From: Cydia pomonella
Lineage: Eukaryota > Arthropoda > Insecta > Lepidoptera > Tortricidae
Length of the DNA: 64,000 nucleotides
Assembly (NCBI RefSeq): GCF_033807575.1
Contig: NC_084705.1
Coordinates: 8,116,019 to 8,180,018 of the forward strand
Reading direction: 5' to 3'
The position numbers were made by a program, and so were the translations under genes. The notes under the pieces were generated by a model. It had not been told where the DNA came from. It saw only the letters and a program-made list of their open reading frames with translations, and searched no databases. Shown in pieces: positions 36,200 through 48,955 of this stretch. How positions within the stretch are numbered: the stretch's first letter is position 1; every line of letters starts with the position of its first letter.

Positions 36200-38180
36200 T
36201 TAGAGGAACAGGATGGCCCAAAATAGCAAACGATAGAGGAAAATTGAAGAAGCTGGAAGAGGCCTATATGTCACGAGACACGCTGGACACTAAATCCTGA
36301 AAACCTCATAAACTGATAAACAATGGTGTGCAGTTTAGTTTCCAGCAATAAAGACTATAATCAGCGGCCTAGTAATAAACACACTGTGGGATCTCACACA
36401 GACAGCACTGAAAATAGAAGAGAAATGGTGCAAGGAGAATGACCTATCGGTAAACCAAAAAAAAAAAAAAACCGACACAATTCTCTTCACACACAAACAA
36501 AAACTGGGTACTTACGAACTGCCAACCCTTTTTGGCACATGATTGATACTTTCAAAGGATATAAAATACCTAGGCATAATCCTGGATTATAGACTGAACT
36601 GGAACAAACACCTGGACAATAAACTAAACAAAGCAACAGTCGCCTTTTGGCAATGCCGGAGGATGGTGGGCAAGAGATGGGGACTTGCTCTTCACATCAT
36701 ACTGTGGCTATAAAAAATGGTAATAATGTCAATGATCAGCTACGGCGCGGTCGTATGGTGGCCCCGCACCCAGCTAACCACGGTAGTAAACAACTAAACA
36801 AAACACAAAGACTAGCATGTGTGGTTGCGACGGGCTGTTCGGTTGAAAAAGCTAAACCTATGGACATCCTTCTGCTCATTGTACAAGAAGATCTATGAAA
36901 ATATAATCTCTAAACTACCCATGCTGAAGGCGCCCATCGACAAAACACCAAAACTATGATCTTCTGGAAAGAATACGCCATATCATTAACAGAAGATCCT
37001 AAAGAAGGACTAGACCAAACAAACCTAAGAAAATTCACAGATGGCTCAAAAACATTTGAAGGTACAGGATGTGGTGTCTTCTCGGAGGACCTGAACATAC
37101 ACATCTCAAAACCCCTGGGAGAACATAACACGGTATTCCAAGCTGAATGTGTGGGAATAATAGAAGCTTGCAATGCTATAACAAAACGACAAATGAAACA
37201 CGAAAATATACTAATACTAATACTGTCAGCCCAACTGGGGAAGTACCTCCACCTTACAGAAAACCGCAGCCAAATAACACTAGACCCTACTTATAGTGTT
37301 GTGTTCCTGCCGGTGAGTAAGGTTGCCAGAGCTCAACGATTGAAAGGGGGGTTTAGAGTCGGCAACGCGCATGTAACTCCTCTGGAGTTGCAGGCGTACA
37401 TAGGCTACGGAAACTGCTTTCTATCAGGCGGGCCGTATGCTTGTTTGCCACCGACGTAGTATAAAAAAACAGTAAATCAGTACTACAAGCGCTATGCAGC
37501 GACAACCTTAATTCAGAGCTCGTACTCGAATGTCATTGAAGCCTCACGGAAGTGAGCAAAGAAGGCAACAAAGTAACAATTCAATGGATAAAGGGGCATA
37601 GTGGATACAGTGGAAACGATGCAGCGGACAAACTGGCCAGGAAAGGTTCAGAAACGCCGGCATATGGACCCGAGCCCATCATACCCCTACCAATATCCTA
37701 TATACACAACCAGCTAGACCTACATCACAGACAACTGCACAATAAATACTGGAATGAAATGGACACATGCAGGCAGACCAAGGATGTTTTACCGGAACTG
37801 AACCACAAACTCACCAAAATACTACTGAAAACACCTAGACACCAACTACGTAAAATAGTAGGATTAATTACAGGACATAACACACTTAACAAACACCTAC
37901 GCAATATGGGTAAAACAGACAGCCCCATGTGCAAAGCGTGCATGGAAGAAGAAGAAACAACAAAACATATTCTCCTAGACTGCAAACAGGTAGAAGTATA
38001 CAGGAACAAATACCTAGGGACTCCGTGCACACTAGGAGAGGCAATTAGCAACCTGGAAACTTTGCTAGGCTTCGTGGAGGAGCTAGGGTGGTTAGAGTAG
38101 CGCTACCTCGTTTCACGCAAAATAGGCACAATGGTTGTCGATTTGCGGAAAATGCCCAGAAGCACTAACTAACTAACTAA
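36200..38180 (+). pseudogene. Decayed RNase H-bearing LINE inside the LARD-like element
   Basis: This is a 5'-truncated non-LTR retrotransposon ORF2 with several frameshifts and stops. Recognisable pieces in order are the end of the RT and thumb (about 36395-36830; residues such as KYLGIILDYRLNWNKHLD and a W-rich segment) and an RNase H domain. The latter shows TDGSK and AE in 36956-37228, then KGHSGYSGNDAADKLAR in 37570-37650. A C-X2-C-X8-H-X4-C finger (CKAC...HILLDC) lies near 37927-37983. The reading frame ends at 38098-38100, and the element closes with an ACTA/CTAA repeat at about 38165-38180. C-terminal RNase H plus a CCHC finger fits the I/LOA/Outcast group better than CR1 or RTE. A second LINE tail (37228-37469) splits the RNase H domain. 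Confidence 0.85.
37228..37469 (+). mobile_element. Nested CR1-like LINE 3' tail splitting the RNase H domain
   Basis: The segment runs from CCCAACTGGGGAAGTACC to an oligo-A end, matches the complement of 26421-26655 along its length and shares its last 100 bases with four other copies in the window. It encodes the end of a LINE reading frame (SPTGEV..PYRKPQPNN type) followed by the 3' UTR. Upstream the host frame reads ILILS, and downstream it resumes as SKSVLQALC, so the insertion falls at the RNase H catalytic SDS motif. The insertion seems to lie between CTGTCAG and CAGTAAATC, leaving at most a 3-bp overlap as a duplication. Confidence 0.8.
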
Positions 38181-39361
38181 AGGCTATAATAATATTAATA
38201 ATATACCGATAAACATAAATAACATGTCTGTCACGTTTTATTATATTTAAGGTAACAAGATATCACATCAACATAACTAAATCGGTTTCCCTTATAAACA
38301 CTATAACCATGACTGACAAAATTACTATATAGCACCTATAAAACAACCATCCGGTATAATTTAACTAAAAACACAAAAACCCCGCAATTTAGAACCAAAG
38401 GTAATGTCACTATCAACTCAATAGCCTACTTTATCGGCGAACACTGAAAATAAGATCACTAACATGAAAATAAACACCAATGCAATAAAATGAAAGGACC
38501 GATTTTAAGATATATCGCAGTGCCATCGCTAAAATATAATTTCAAAATAAAATATCCGCGTCTAAATTAATACAACCATCTATAAGCTACTGTGAGAGAG
38601 ACTGACACACATAGCGGCTAAACTAAAATAAAAAAATGTCGATATATAAATAGTACACAATTGTAAAATATTACACGAAAAAGACTAAACATATGTATTT
38701 ATACGTACCAAATAAAATAATGTATCCTGGAAATTATAAAATTATATAAACACACACAGTACAAGTAAATGAAAATCAATAGCGTTCGCTCCAACACTGA
38801 TATTACTGTTCCTTTATCAACAAACAATAAAATTCTACGATTCTACAACAACGAAAGTTAAGGAAATAATAAAATGAAGAAATTTCCAAAATAAAGTTGG
38901 TATACTAAAACTGTCAAAATACATTTTCATAGAGCTCATAAAATCTAAACAGAATAGTGTAGATTAAAAATTGAATAAATCAAATTTTTAAATTAAATTA
39001 AACATTATTAAATCATTGTAGTTTAAATCAAAATATATCATAAAACTCTACTGAAAAATCGGATAAATTGTAAAACGTCAATTGAAAACTGTAGTGTATG
39101 GTGCATGATACTGAAAGAAATCAAAGCATTATAAAACAAATCACGGTAATACCATCTGTAAACATCGCTACCTAGTAAAATATATCAAGATAGAAGGAAA
39201 GTATACGAAACGAAACAGCCTAAAAGTTCAGTTTTACATATAAACAATGCTTGTTAGAACACAGTACAGATAAAGAACATGTCTCACTTTCGACCCCAGA
39301 CCATTGCACGAACATCAAATTGTGCCTTATAAGGCACGAAAATAAAATAAATAATAAGTTA
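38181..39361. other. Non-coding part of the LARD-like interior
   Basis: AT-rich DNA rich in A and C on the plus strand, with no open frame of note and no domain that I recognise. Together with 35859-36200 it is probably the element's own internal domain, flanking the LINE insertion. If the minus orientation is right, this would be the 5' leader, where packaging signals would be expected, but I cannot identify any. Confidence 0.45.
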
Positions 39362-39388
39362 ATATCCTGGTTACGGCTTAAACCATAT
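39362..39388 (-). other. Primer-binding-site-like sequence next to the LTR
   Basis: Read on the minus strand, the LTR ends in ...TACA and is followed by ATA and then TGGTTTAAGCCGTAACC. A TGG start a few bases inside the LTR is the usual form of a tRNA primer-binding site, since it pairs with the tRNA CCA end. I could not match the rest to a tRNA 3' end by eye, so the call is tentative. At the opposite interior edge (35859-35870, minus strand) the run AAGGGCGA could serve as a short polypurine tract. Confidence 0.4.
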
Positions 39389-42300
39389 TGTACTATCTCA
39401 GCCTGACTAAACTCTACTACAAAAGCTTTGTAAGCTGAAATACTATTACTTTCCTCAACTCTATTGAAACCTTTGGAAAGTAATACTGAAATTTAGAAAA
39501 TAAGGGTCTAGGCTAAAAGGGATGAAGTATAAAATAAACAATGTATTAACTGCTAATAAATTTTATTTATTGCATTAAAATTGATTGAATATGATTCAAT
39601 AATTTATGAACTCTATATCCAATGAAGTCTGATTAGGACATATTCGGATATACCGCCTTGATTACTAGGGCCAAATACCTAAGTCAGGAAAACAAGACGG
39701 AACAAAAACCTGACTGCCCAATTTAACCTGTACACAAACATAACAAAATATGTCACAGATAAAGACAAATTAAAACCTCATTTAAATTAGGTATGGCGTG
39801 ATCATTTAGTGGTAAATATAGACCAACATCATGATAAATAACAACCCAAGCTCTCTGAGGTGTGAGACATGTTACATGATAAAATAAAATCTGAAATATG
39901 TTCCAACAAGCACAAAACATATCCGTTCTTAAAGAAAGACGAATATAAACCATGTCAATAAAATGAAACGCTATTTTAAGTGCATTGAACCAATAAGAAA
40001 TTATAAAATCCTATCAAAATTATTGAATACTATTTACAAGACTACTATAATAAACCCTACCTTCTTCCTATAAAATGCCATTGTGGGATACATCAGGAGA
40101 TCAAAATATTCCTACTTTAAGATAAAGAAAATTATGAAACAAGAAGTTGTAGCAAGTTCTATTAATAATATATAAGGTTTACTAATATGCTCAGATATAA
40201 ATAAAGATATGCTAGCACTTATGTTGTGATTGACGTATTGATAACGTATTCATAAATGTGTTATAAAGATCGACCGGGTGAAGTCTGGCTTCTCACAACT
40301 GTATTACTTTAATTAGTATACTGTAAAATAGCTGGTTGCAGTCAACTATAAGGCAACCTTTTGGATCTCATAAAATTATCATGCATACGCCGCTCTATGG
40401 ACAACTCCCTAATATGTCAAGCCGCAAATCCCACGTGAAATGTTTCCATAGGTAAGTCACTTGGACCTTGCACCGTCTGCAGTACCTGAGGCATGTAGCC
40501 TAATGGAATATTACACGTAAGGTTCAGACTATCAAGTACTGAAACCGGGATAATAGTAAATAAATGACATGAGTGACCAAGAACGAAAATATACAAGACA
40601 ATGATATAAGCGTTGCCCCTAATATCATGAGATCAGCCATTTTACTAAATTATCATATGCAACGTCACGCAAAGAGTAAGACTGTTAATTAAATTAAAAG
40701 TCAGTTGGATTAAGATTTGATACCTTTTGATCAAATATAAGTAAAGATATATTAGTACTTATGATAACACATTCATAAATACGCTATAAAATTAGGTAGG
40801 ATCGACGGGGTGTAGTCTGGCTTCACACAACTTTATCACCTTAATATACTGTAAAATAAAATAGCTGGTTGCAGTCAACTATAAGGCAACCTTTTAAATC
40901 TCATAAAATTATCATGCATACACCGCTCTATGGACAACTCCCTAATATGTCGAGCCGCAAATCCCACGTGAAATGTTTCCATAGGTAAGTCACTTGGACC
41001 TTGCACCGTCTGCAGTACCTGAGGCATGTAGCCTAATGGAATATTACACGTAAGGTTCAGACTATCAAGTACTGAAACCGGGATAATAGTAAATAAATGA
41101 CATGAGTGACCAAGAACGAAAATATACAAGACAATGATATAAGCGTTGCCCCTAATATCATGAGATCAGCCATTTTACTAAATTATCATATGCGACATCT
41201 CGCAAAGAGTACAACTGTTAATTAAATTAAAAGCCAGTCGGTTTAGGATTTGATACCTTTAGTCATAACTGGGATCAATCAAATGCAACGACAATCCCAA
41301 ATATAACTAAAAACCGCATTGTTAAAACAGCCACTTATAAAACCACTGTGACAGGTTTCAACAACTACAATTGATTAGTAAATATATATAATATCCTCTC
41401 AATTGGACATAATCCAAAATGTAATAACCACATTCTAGTCATATGATTTGATTCAATATGACAAATAAATTAGGGCAGGTATAATACATTGGCAAATACA
41501 GATCAAACTATATACCAAATGATCAAAATATATACACCCACAATAACATTTCAACATACGTAATATACTTAGGTATGTACCTATAAAATGGAATCATGAT
41601 CATAAAATAAGTATCAAATAGGCACCAGTTATCTACCTACAAATAAGTAAGCAGTTAGGAATCGTGAATATTATTTAAACCGCTTGTATACTCCTATCAT
41701 AACTAGACTATGAAATTAAAACCTTTTGTATAATTTATTGAAAGGTTACGTCACCGCTAGGTATTAAGATCTGCTTGATGGGGCTTCGATGCTCTCACAT
41801 CACGATGAGAAGACAAGGCAAGGCAGGATCAATTCTCGTTCCACGCAAATGGACGGCGCACTGGATACAATGTGCAGGCGTGTGATACAAATGCGGCGTA
41901 GTGCAGCCAGCCTCTTCATGTAGAAGGTAGGTCTTGCATCTGGGCGCCCGTGGCAGTGGGGTTGATCAGGTACCGACGAGGATGCTCGGAGACACCGAGC
42001 CACTCGAAAGCCGCTGATGGAACTAGACTCGCTCCGCAACCGCCGTGAACCGGAAATTGAGACAAAAATAGTGCTTAATATTCTAATCGAATTAAACATT
42101 TACGCCCTGCGGAATATATAAAGCTAAGTATCTATATGAACAATGATAACTAGGCATTCAAAGGAAGAATCATTTCAATTATGATAATCAAACTATAATA
42201 GTGGAAGTCAAAGGATCTAAACTTAGACAGAATACCTATAACAGTAGCCACAGTAATTAAGCTACTGTAAGAAGTCATTGAATAAAACCTATAATGTATT

Positions 42301-44586
42301 GCGACATAATATTACGTCATTAGCCATTTGTATAACATTCTAAATAAATAAGTATTTTGTAAAACTCATTCACCAAACAATTATATCAATCTTGTTCATG
42401 AACTTGGTTGCTAATTAAACAAACGTGGCCGTATACCTATATACGCGCGCACAAATAATTACACAACCAATTATTTTTGTAGTATTGTATAAGGTGAATT
42501 ATGTAACTGCGTATTACATCATAATTAATACACTCAACCTATCAACCTACATTTTCAATCAAAGTGCTGTAATTCACTAACACTGAAACATGAAGGTATG
42601 TGATATATAGATATGTCAGGTCAAGATTGAGATAACATATAAATCAGAACCAACGCACCGTGTCTACTAGCTTGCACCGGAGTGAATCTTCGCCCACATC
42701 TGCGAGGTCCGCATCTTGATTTGAAGCGTTGGAGCTCTCGAAGGCAGAACACCCCAGGAATTGATGGCGGGACACGAAGCAGGCGCCCTTAGGATCCGCT
42801 GACAGGACTCGATATTCCTCGTACATGAACCGAGAATTCAGAAATAAATAATTTTAAATATATGTTAAAACATTTCATGAATTAAATTACCTACACAGTT
42901 CGATGACTTTACGTGTTATACTATATATGGTAATAATGACTGATATTGACGGCTAAACCTACATAAAACAACTAAAGTTATTTATCAACTTAATTGAACA
43001 CATCTACTTATGCCATCTATATCTAAATCGAGACACATTCCACCCTTGCCATTGAATTAAAACATGGAAAATACATACGTTCCACTTCTTTTCGTAAACG
43101 GTTAATCCACAATAATAAACGCGCTCGTTTACTACTAAACATACATTCATTTATTTGCTAATGATTTCAAAACTCAAATCAAGTACTTATCGTAATTGAA
43201 TGCATCTACCTACCCTATAATCATATCACACACGAACACTGATTTACCTATCTTCAAAATTGGTTATATTTAAAAAGCATATACACGATATAGGAATTTG
43301 AACAAATGAAATTAAATATCTCAATCCATTTTGCCGTCTTAGTTAAAATAACACTCTCGTACAAGAATCCGACTTGCATTCACAGAGCACAAGAATCGTC
43401 ATCTCGCTCCACAATGAAGGGTACCCAACGCGATCTATTCAACCTACCCGCTATTCATATATAGAAATAATGATTTTATTTATAGGCAACTCGTCGGTAT
43501 CAACCAAATCTACAATCCTACTGATATTAAGCAAACATTGGAGCCTATGAATGAACGAAATATGTATTTTAGGTTTCCTCAAGATATAAAATGATATGCA
43601 AATAATTAAGTAGGTATATGAAATTACCGCACCGTAACACGTAGTTGTTTGGCAGCTGACCCATGATGGTTTTGTGTTTTTCAACACGCCCATGGTCCGG
43701 ATGAAGCTCCTACAGCGTCCCGCCCATGTTGGCCGTATCCACACGCTAAGCTTCCAACGACGGTGGCAGCTTATACTCGTATCTGCGAACAAGTTCTAAT
43801 ACACGGTTTTCTTATGATTTGCCACTCACAGTGACAATTTAAGAACCTTTAAGACCCGATGCTCGTGAAATGTAGCCCTTTCGGCAGCTGCCCGTGGTAG
43901 GCTCACGCAGTTCTTTCACACCCGTGGTTAAGGTCAATACGACCCGTGTGTCGCCTATTGCAGTCGCTATTCTTTTTCATATCTCCTGAAGATGGCCGCT
44001 TAATAGACGTATCTGCAAACAAGATTAGACACATGGTTTTCCTTACAACCTAACACTCACAGGATTCCTTCTTGACTCGACGCTCTGCTGAAGGCAAAAG
44101 ATCTCGAATCCACTTTGCAGTTCCTTAAATAACCTCGTTCCCCCGTGAGAACCCCTCAACCGCCATGTTAATCCTACTCCTCAGCCCAACCAGAATGCAG
44201 AGTTTTGATTGGATGATATTTACTATCCTCGTCTATGATTGGTCACTTTTATTCCCGCGTATTTAGATTGATCTGCCTTACAACAGATGGCATCTCTAAA
44301 GATAACATAAATAAATTAAAAGCTTACGAAGTAGTTTATTGTGTTTAATCGATTATTCAATAAACATTACTTAAGAATTTATATTGAAAAATATATTATA
44401 AACAAATATTGTACTATGCAATATTATCATGAGTAAACTACCTGCTAGTTCAGTCATTCACCGCCAGATGTCACCGGATGCCACTGTCACATTACAAGTG
44501 CGAATATTATGCGCGAAATTCACTCCAAACAAATTCAATAATTTCTAAGAGAGTAAATAAATAAATGTAGATGTCAGTCTGTTACA
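39389..44586 (-). repeat. Long terminal repeat, high-coordinate copy (5' LTR if minus-oriented)
   Basis: This 5198-bp repeat matches 30662-35858 across its full length, including the internal tandem duplication and all minus-strand open frames (99 codons at 41800-42099, 113 at 43451-43792, 60 at 42644-42826, 84 at 40875-41129). The only difference I found is a run of four A instead of three at about 41524-41527. Such near-identity means the two LTRs have had little time to diverge since insertion, or are being homogenised by gene conversion. Confidence 0.8.
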
Positions 44587-44590
44587 AGAA
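44587..44590. repeat. Target-site duplication, right copy (AGAA)
   Basis: This is the right-hand partner of 30658-30661. Removing the element and one AGAA would restore a pre-insertion site reading TTTTGCACAGAACTAGC. Confidence 0.7.
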
Positions 44591-47500
44591 CTAGCTTAAG
44601 ACGGCCGCAGTGACCGACGTCGCTTAGCTAAGCATACGAAGCAATTAAAGTGTCGTAAAGACACAGCTAAATGTCCGGCCCGTACTGCGAGCTGCGGTCT
44701 ATTAACTTCACTGTAACAAGGCGTATGTGTATACTCCGGCTAAACTAACTTTGCACCGAATTGGTCAGAACAAAGTGAAGGAGTGCCATTATAAACGTTA
44801 TATTTTCATATAAATTTGAGATTAATGATGACATTGTCATGCTTTGTCATATATCATGCAGAGTTAGCTTCCTTAGTCCGAATCTATGATAATAAAAATA
44901 TTTTTTCTTTTCTCATGCTTTGAAAATGGGTCGTTGTGGTTCTAAAAAGTGTGCAAAAAATGATATGTTTCTGCTCTAAAGCACTGTACTTTCTAAGAAC
45001 CTTTTTATGCGACAAATAATTAAAATTTTGGTTTTAAATGGATTTGTTGTACAATTTACATTTTGATAATTAACTCCCCATTCCACAAATAACGATTTTA
45101 ACCCTAAATCATTAATTGAAAGTACCCTCGAGAAATGCTAACAAACTACCTCGACAGAATCAGTGCCTTGCATCCCTTGGTTAACAATCTAGTATGTATT
45201 TTAATTTACATTAAACACATTATAATTTATATGGTACCACTTCCAAAATGCATTATCTTAGGAAAAAATATTTGCATGTTGTATCGAAGAAAAATGTAGG
45301 TAATTCTCATGTAATTACTATTAAGTACTCATTTAATTTAACTTTACTTATTTTTTAAAGATTGAAATGAGCAGGAGCTAACTCTCTTTCTAAAAACGAG
45401 TAGTATTTTAGGCGTCGTCAATTCAACTAACAATTGATACTGATACTGATACTTGGGGTAACTCCAGCCAGCAGATACTGCAGCAAATAGAGAGGGGAGA
45501 CTACAAGGGGAAGGCGATGTTGGTACGAAATAGCACAGAAGGTTTTTTTAAGAACATTTAATTATTAAGCTCTGTAGGCAGGTTACATAAGAAAAGAAAT
45601 ACTTTATTCTCAGCTCCAGAAGACAATTACCAGCTCTTAAAGAATTAAAAATAAACACATGATAAAGGTTACGCTATCTAATTATAGAACGACTGAATTT
45701 AAAGCAATATACCTGAAAATAGATTCGATACGTGGTACTAAAATGTACTTAAGTAAATTATATGTATTAAGTCTAACGCACAAAACAAGAATTTTCATAG
45801 GTACCTACTGTTACGCGCGTCCCCAAATGGTGGTGCTACGGTACCTACTAGAAGCGACAGGCCAAGACTTCAAAGCGCAATCACCCCAACCCAACATACA
45901 AGGAGGCGTAAGAAAAAAGTTCTAACATATACTGTATGGTATTCTTCATAACAAATAACTATCTCTAAGTCTTTCCCCGTGCAAGCCCAAGTAAACGTAA
46001 CCTCTTTAAGCGCATTAAGTATTCCGCACTTATTTCTGTTTCGTCATTTATTATAAATAGCCAGTGCTCGCTTTATTAAGATTCTTCGCACATAATAATT
46101 TATGGTGCACAGCAGCTAAACCGACTCAGATTAAATTGTGGGAGATAATTTGTCCTGGTTACTTACAGCCGGTTTGTAATCTTAAGTGAGTTTTGAACGT
46201 TCCGCTTTTGATGACGATATGAATAGAATGTTTGATGTGACGTGACTGTTGTCAGAATAAGCGTTCGGTTTTGTTATATGACTGCTCAAGATATCTCGCT
46301 TTTTGATATTATGGCCATCATGAAAGTGGAAATAAAACTCTTCATTTTGCTAAATAGGTCGATAAATTAATTTCACCTAATGTCGTTGCAAATTCCACTC
46401 TCACTTCGCGTAATATCACTGTGGATAAAATCGGCTTGGACTTCATCATCATCACAAGGGTCTTGTGTCATCATGATGTCATGGGCATCATGTTTTCTCA
46501 TCATATCAAATAATAAAGATGATTTAAAAGCGCTACTAAGCTATGGTAACCAACTAATCGTAGATACCTTTACAAAAAAACGGTACTACCTTAACCTAAG
46601 AGAACTGAACTAAACAAGATAACTGTCAAGCCTACTGTTTAGTTACTGCAAATGTGTTTTAATACTTGATAGTTATCTATTGTCATATTGTCAGTTATCA
46701 AACCAGTTGGCAGTTAATATATAGTCGCCATGTCACGTCTTACATGAAAACCAGTCGAATACTCAAGGTGAGTGGTGAGGTTATGCTGAGAGGTAATAAA
46801 TTTGAAATTTGGAACGCGGTTTTCGTTTGTTTGTTCATTCGTATGCGCTTTACAGACAGTTTTCTTAATGGTACATGTCGCGGAGAGTTTTGAATATGTT
46901 GTGTGCTGTATGTTGATAAGTTACATTTGAATATCCAAATATAGTGTAATATAGGGTTTATTTTATTAAGTGTGTTACTTCACGAAACATTTTGAAGCGC
47001 CGTATTGTTAGACAAATAATACCCGCCAAAAATGTTTTCATGTAAAATGTTGTCAAGACGAGACCATATGGCTCGCACTGTCAAAAAGTTATCAGATCTC
47101 ATGTAAAGCCAAGCTTCTAACTCTACACGCCCTGACTCTACAAGCCCTATCAACTTAACAAACACCTTAGTCAAAATATGAGACTTGGCCGTTTTGTTTT
47201 ATAACTATATTATTTGTATAACAGAAACAGAAAAGAGGCCGTAGCGTAGCGAAACGGTCAAGCTACATATTTTGAGTACGGTATAATCCAAATCCAAGTT
47301 ATGAGGGTTGAAAAAAAACGACGAAGCGCTTCGAGAAAAGGTAGGCAGTGCCCTTGCGCTTCGCTTGGCTCGTCTTTGCGGGGGCACTACCGTGCCCCTA
47401 GATAATGATGAAAGTCCATGGACTACTCAATATAATACCATATTAAAGATTCCAAAATATATTGTGCATTCGCACAGGCAAACGATTACGAGAGAGTTAC

Positions 47501-47875
47501 TTATTTACAAATGTGACATCTGTCTAGAAAACTTAATTCTATACAACCAGAGTTTATACTGGTACAGAATCAAACTCCATGCTTGTGCTTTACGTATATA
47601 AAGCACATGCCAACATCATTGTTGTAAACTCCAACAGATAAAAGCCTACTTAAAAATCGAAGTCTAGACATTTACTGTTTTCTAATTCAGGTATTGTTGT
47701 ATTACATACTTAATTTCAATTATTTTCAATTCAAATTGTACCGTTGTAATTATTGTTGGTGTATTGTATTGTATAGTAGTCATTGTTATCAATTTTATTA
47801 CGACCGTGACAAAACTGAAGATGTTCCAAAAACTTAAAAACGTCACAAAACTGAGAAAAGCGTAGTTTAAATAGT
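44591..47875. other. Unassigned non-coding DNA
   Basis: It holds a donor-like ATACTCAAG|GTGAGT (donor at 46768) preceded by an in-frame ATG (MKTSRILK), but without other promoter signs; a (TGATAC)3 run near 45436; and frames of 75-97 codons without domains. Confidence 0.35.
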
Positions 47876-48360
47876 GTAGGAACTCGAGTCTCTTGAGTTT
47901 AAATTTGAATAGCGTTTTACGAGACTCAGTGCTTAAAAAACTCCGGTCTCGAGTTGAGTCCTTCATTGAGTCTTTTAAGCGCAACTCAAGAAGACTCGAG
48001 TCTCTAAATAAGATTTATAAAGAAAATAGTCGTCATTATATGATTTATTTATTTAAACTTTATTGCACAAAATATATACAACAATGTGCAAATGACAGAC
48101 TTAATGCCAAATGACATTTTTTACTTAATAACCCATTATATTTATGTAATAACCCTGAATTTGAAACAAAGACAATGTTTCTTATGGAATAAAAATTAAT
48201 GGTTCTTTGAACATGAATCGAGTCTCTTACAGAAGACTCGAGACTCTAACAAGTTGAAAAGAACTCGAGTTTAAAAATGATTATAATAGTCTTAAAAACT
48301 GACTTGATTCTTAATAAAGCACATGACTCCAAAGGTTTTCGAGTCTTAACCAACACTAGA
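47876..48360. repeat. CTCGAG-rich repeat family, copy 1
   Basis: It begins AGGAACTCGAGTCTCTTGAG and ends near CGAGTCTTAACCAACACTAG, with many copies of the palindromic motif GACTCGAG/CTCGAGTC in both halves. It aligns with 55683-56382. Between the halves, at about 48037-48110, lies an inserted tail-like sequence (TTTATTTATTTAAACTTTAT...) resembling retroelement 3' ends. Non-coding. Confidence 0.7.
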
Positions 48361-48602
48361 TTAAAATACTTACCTATACATAAGTTAAATTAAACTTAAC
48401 CGTACAAATGACAATGCCCTTTTAGATTTTGACATGTTTAGGAGCCTAAATATAAATTCATAAATCATTAACAAAATAACAGTTAATCAGTAATGTCACG
48501 AAAGTAATCACCGAAATAGGCCACCGGTGATTCACTAAAAAACAAACTGAACATTTTACTTGCGAATAAATTTAAAATCGATTCTTATTTTCATTAGGGA
48601 GA

Positions 48603-48955
48603 CCGACGGCACCTACCGACAACGGATGAACCATAGTAGTAGTTCTACTAGTAGATACGATAGTCAAGTTCTGTCAAAGCACAAGGCACAGCATCTACGT
48701 TGGGCGAGCCACCAGAAAGAATTCCGGACTCAAGGGTGACTAAATAATGACTAAGTGGAAACCCCAACAACAGAAACCAAAAGGCAAGCCTAGAAAACGG
48801 TGGATAGACTGCGTGAAGAGGATATTCGAAAAAAAAAGGATGTACACAAATTGGAGGAAGGAGGCAAAGGACCGGAGCAACTGGAAAGGCACTGTAGGTG
48901 GAGGAAGCCAAGACTAGGGTTGTAGCGCCACAGGAAGTAAGAAGTAAGTAAACAT
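48603..48955 (+). pseudogene. RTE-like LINE C-terminal remnant
   Basis: A degenerate plus-strand segment keeps the KGKPRKRWIDCVK motif (about 48780-48825), followed by a stretch reading NWRKEAKDRSNWKG. This is the RGRP(K/P)KRW...DRxxWR pattern at the end of RTE-like ORF2 proteins. The upstream half contains stops. It ends in GTAAGAAGTAAGTAA-type repeats near 48938-48952, probably the simple-repeat tail. It is more decayed than the copy at 28478-29117 and lies on the other strand. Confidence 0.7.

Larger units (their letters stand above)
30662..44586 (-). mobile_element. LARD-like LTR retrotransposon with 5.2 kb LTRs
   Basis: Seen: two direct repeats, 30662-35858 and 39389-44586, offset by 8727-8728 bp and identical wherever I compared them except for one extra A in the second copy (near 41527). 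Each repeat starts TGTACTATC and ends CTGTTACA, the TG...CA ends typical of LTRs. The 4 bp before the element (30658-30661, AGAA) are repeated directly after it (44587-44590), a target-site duplication. The interior is 3.5 kb and holds no recognisable gag, protease, integrase or LTR-type RT. Known: plant LARDs combine LTRs of about 4.5 kb with an internal domain of about 3.5 kb and no coding capacity. Inference: this is a recently inserted non-autonomous LTR retrotransposon. Minus orientation is favoured because a TGG-initiated primer-binding-like site lies 3 bp from the LTR on that strand and a purine run lies at the opposite interior edge. An assembly-duplicated segment is a less likely alternative, because the two repeats have different outer flanks and a TSD. 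Confidence 0.82.

Noticed and set aside
37725..38051. 108-codon minus-strand frame
   Set aside because: Antisense shadow of the RNase H LINE.
46741..46780. A coding first exon (MKTSRILK then GTGAGT)
   Set aside because: A single good donor with eight codons and no promoter or downstream exon is expected by chance in 64 kb.
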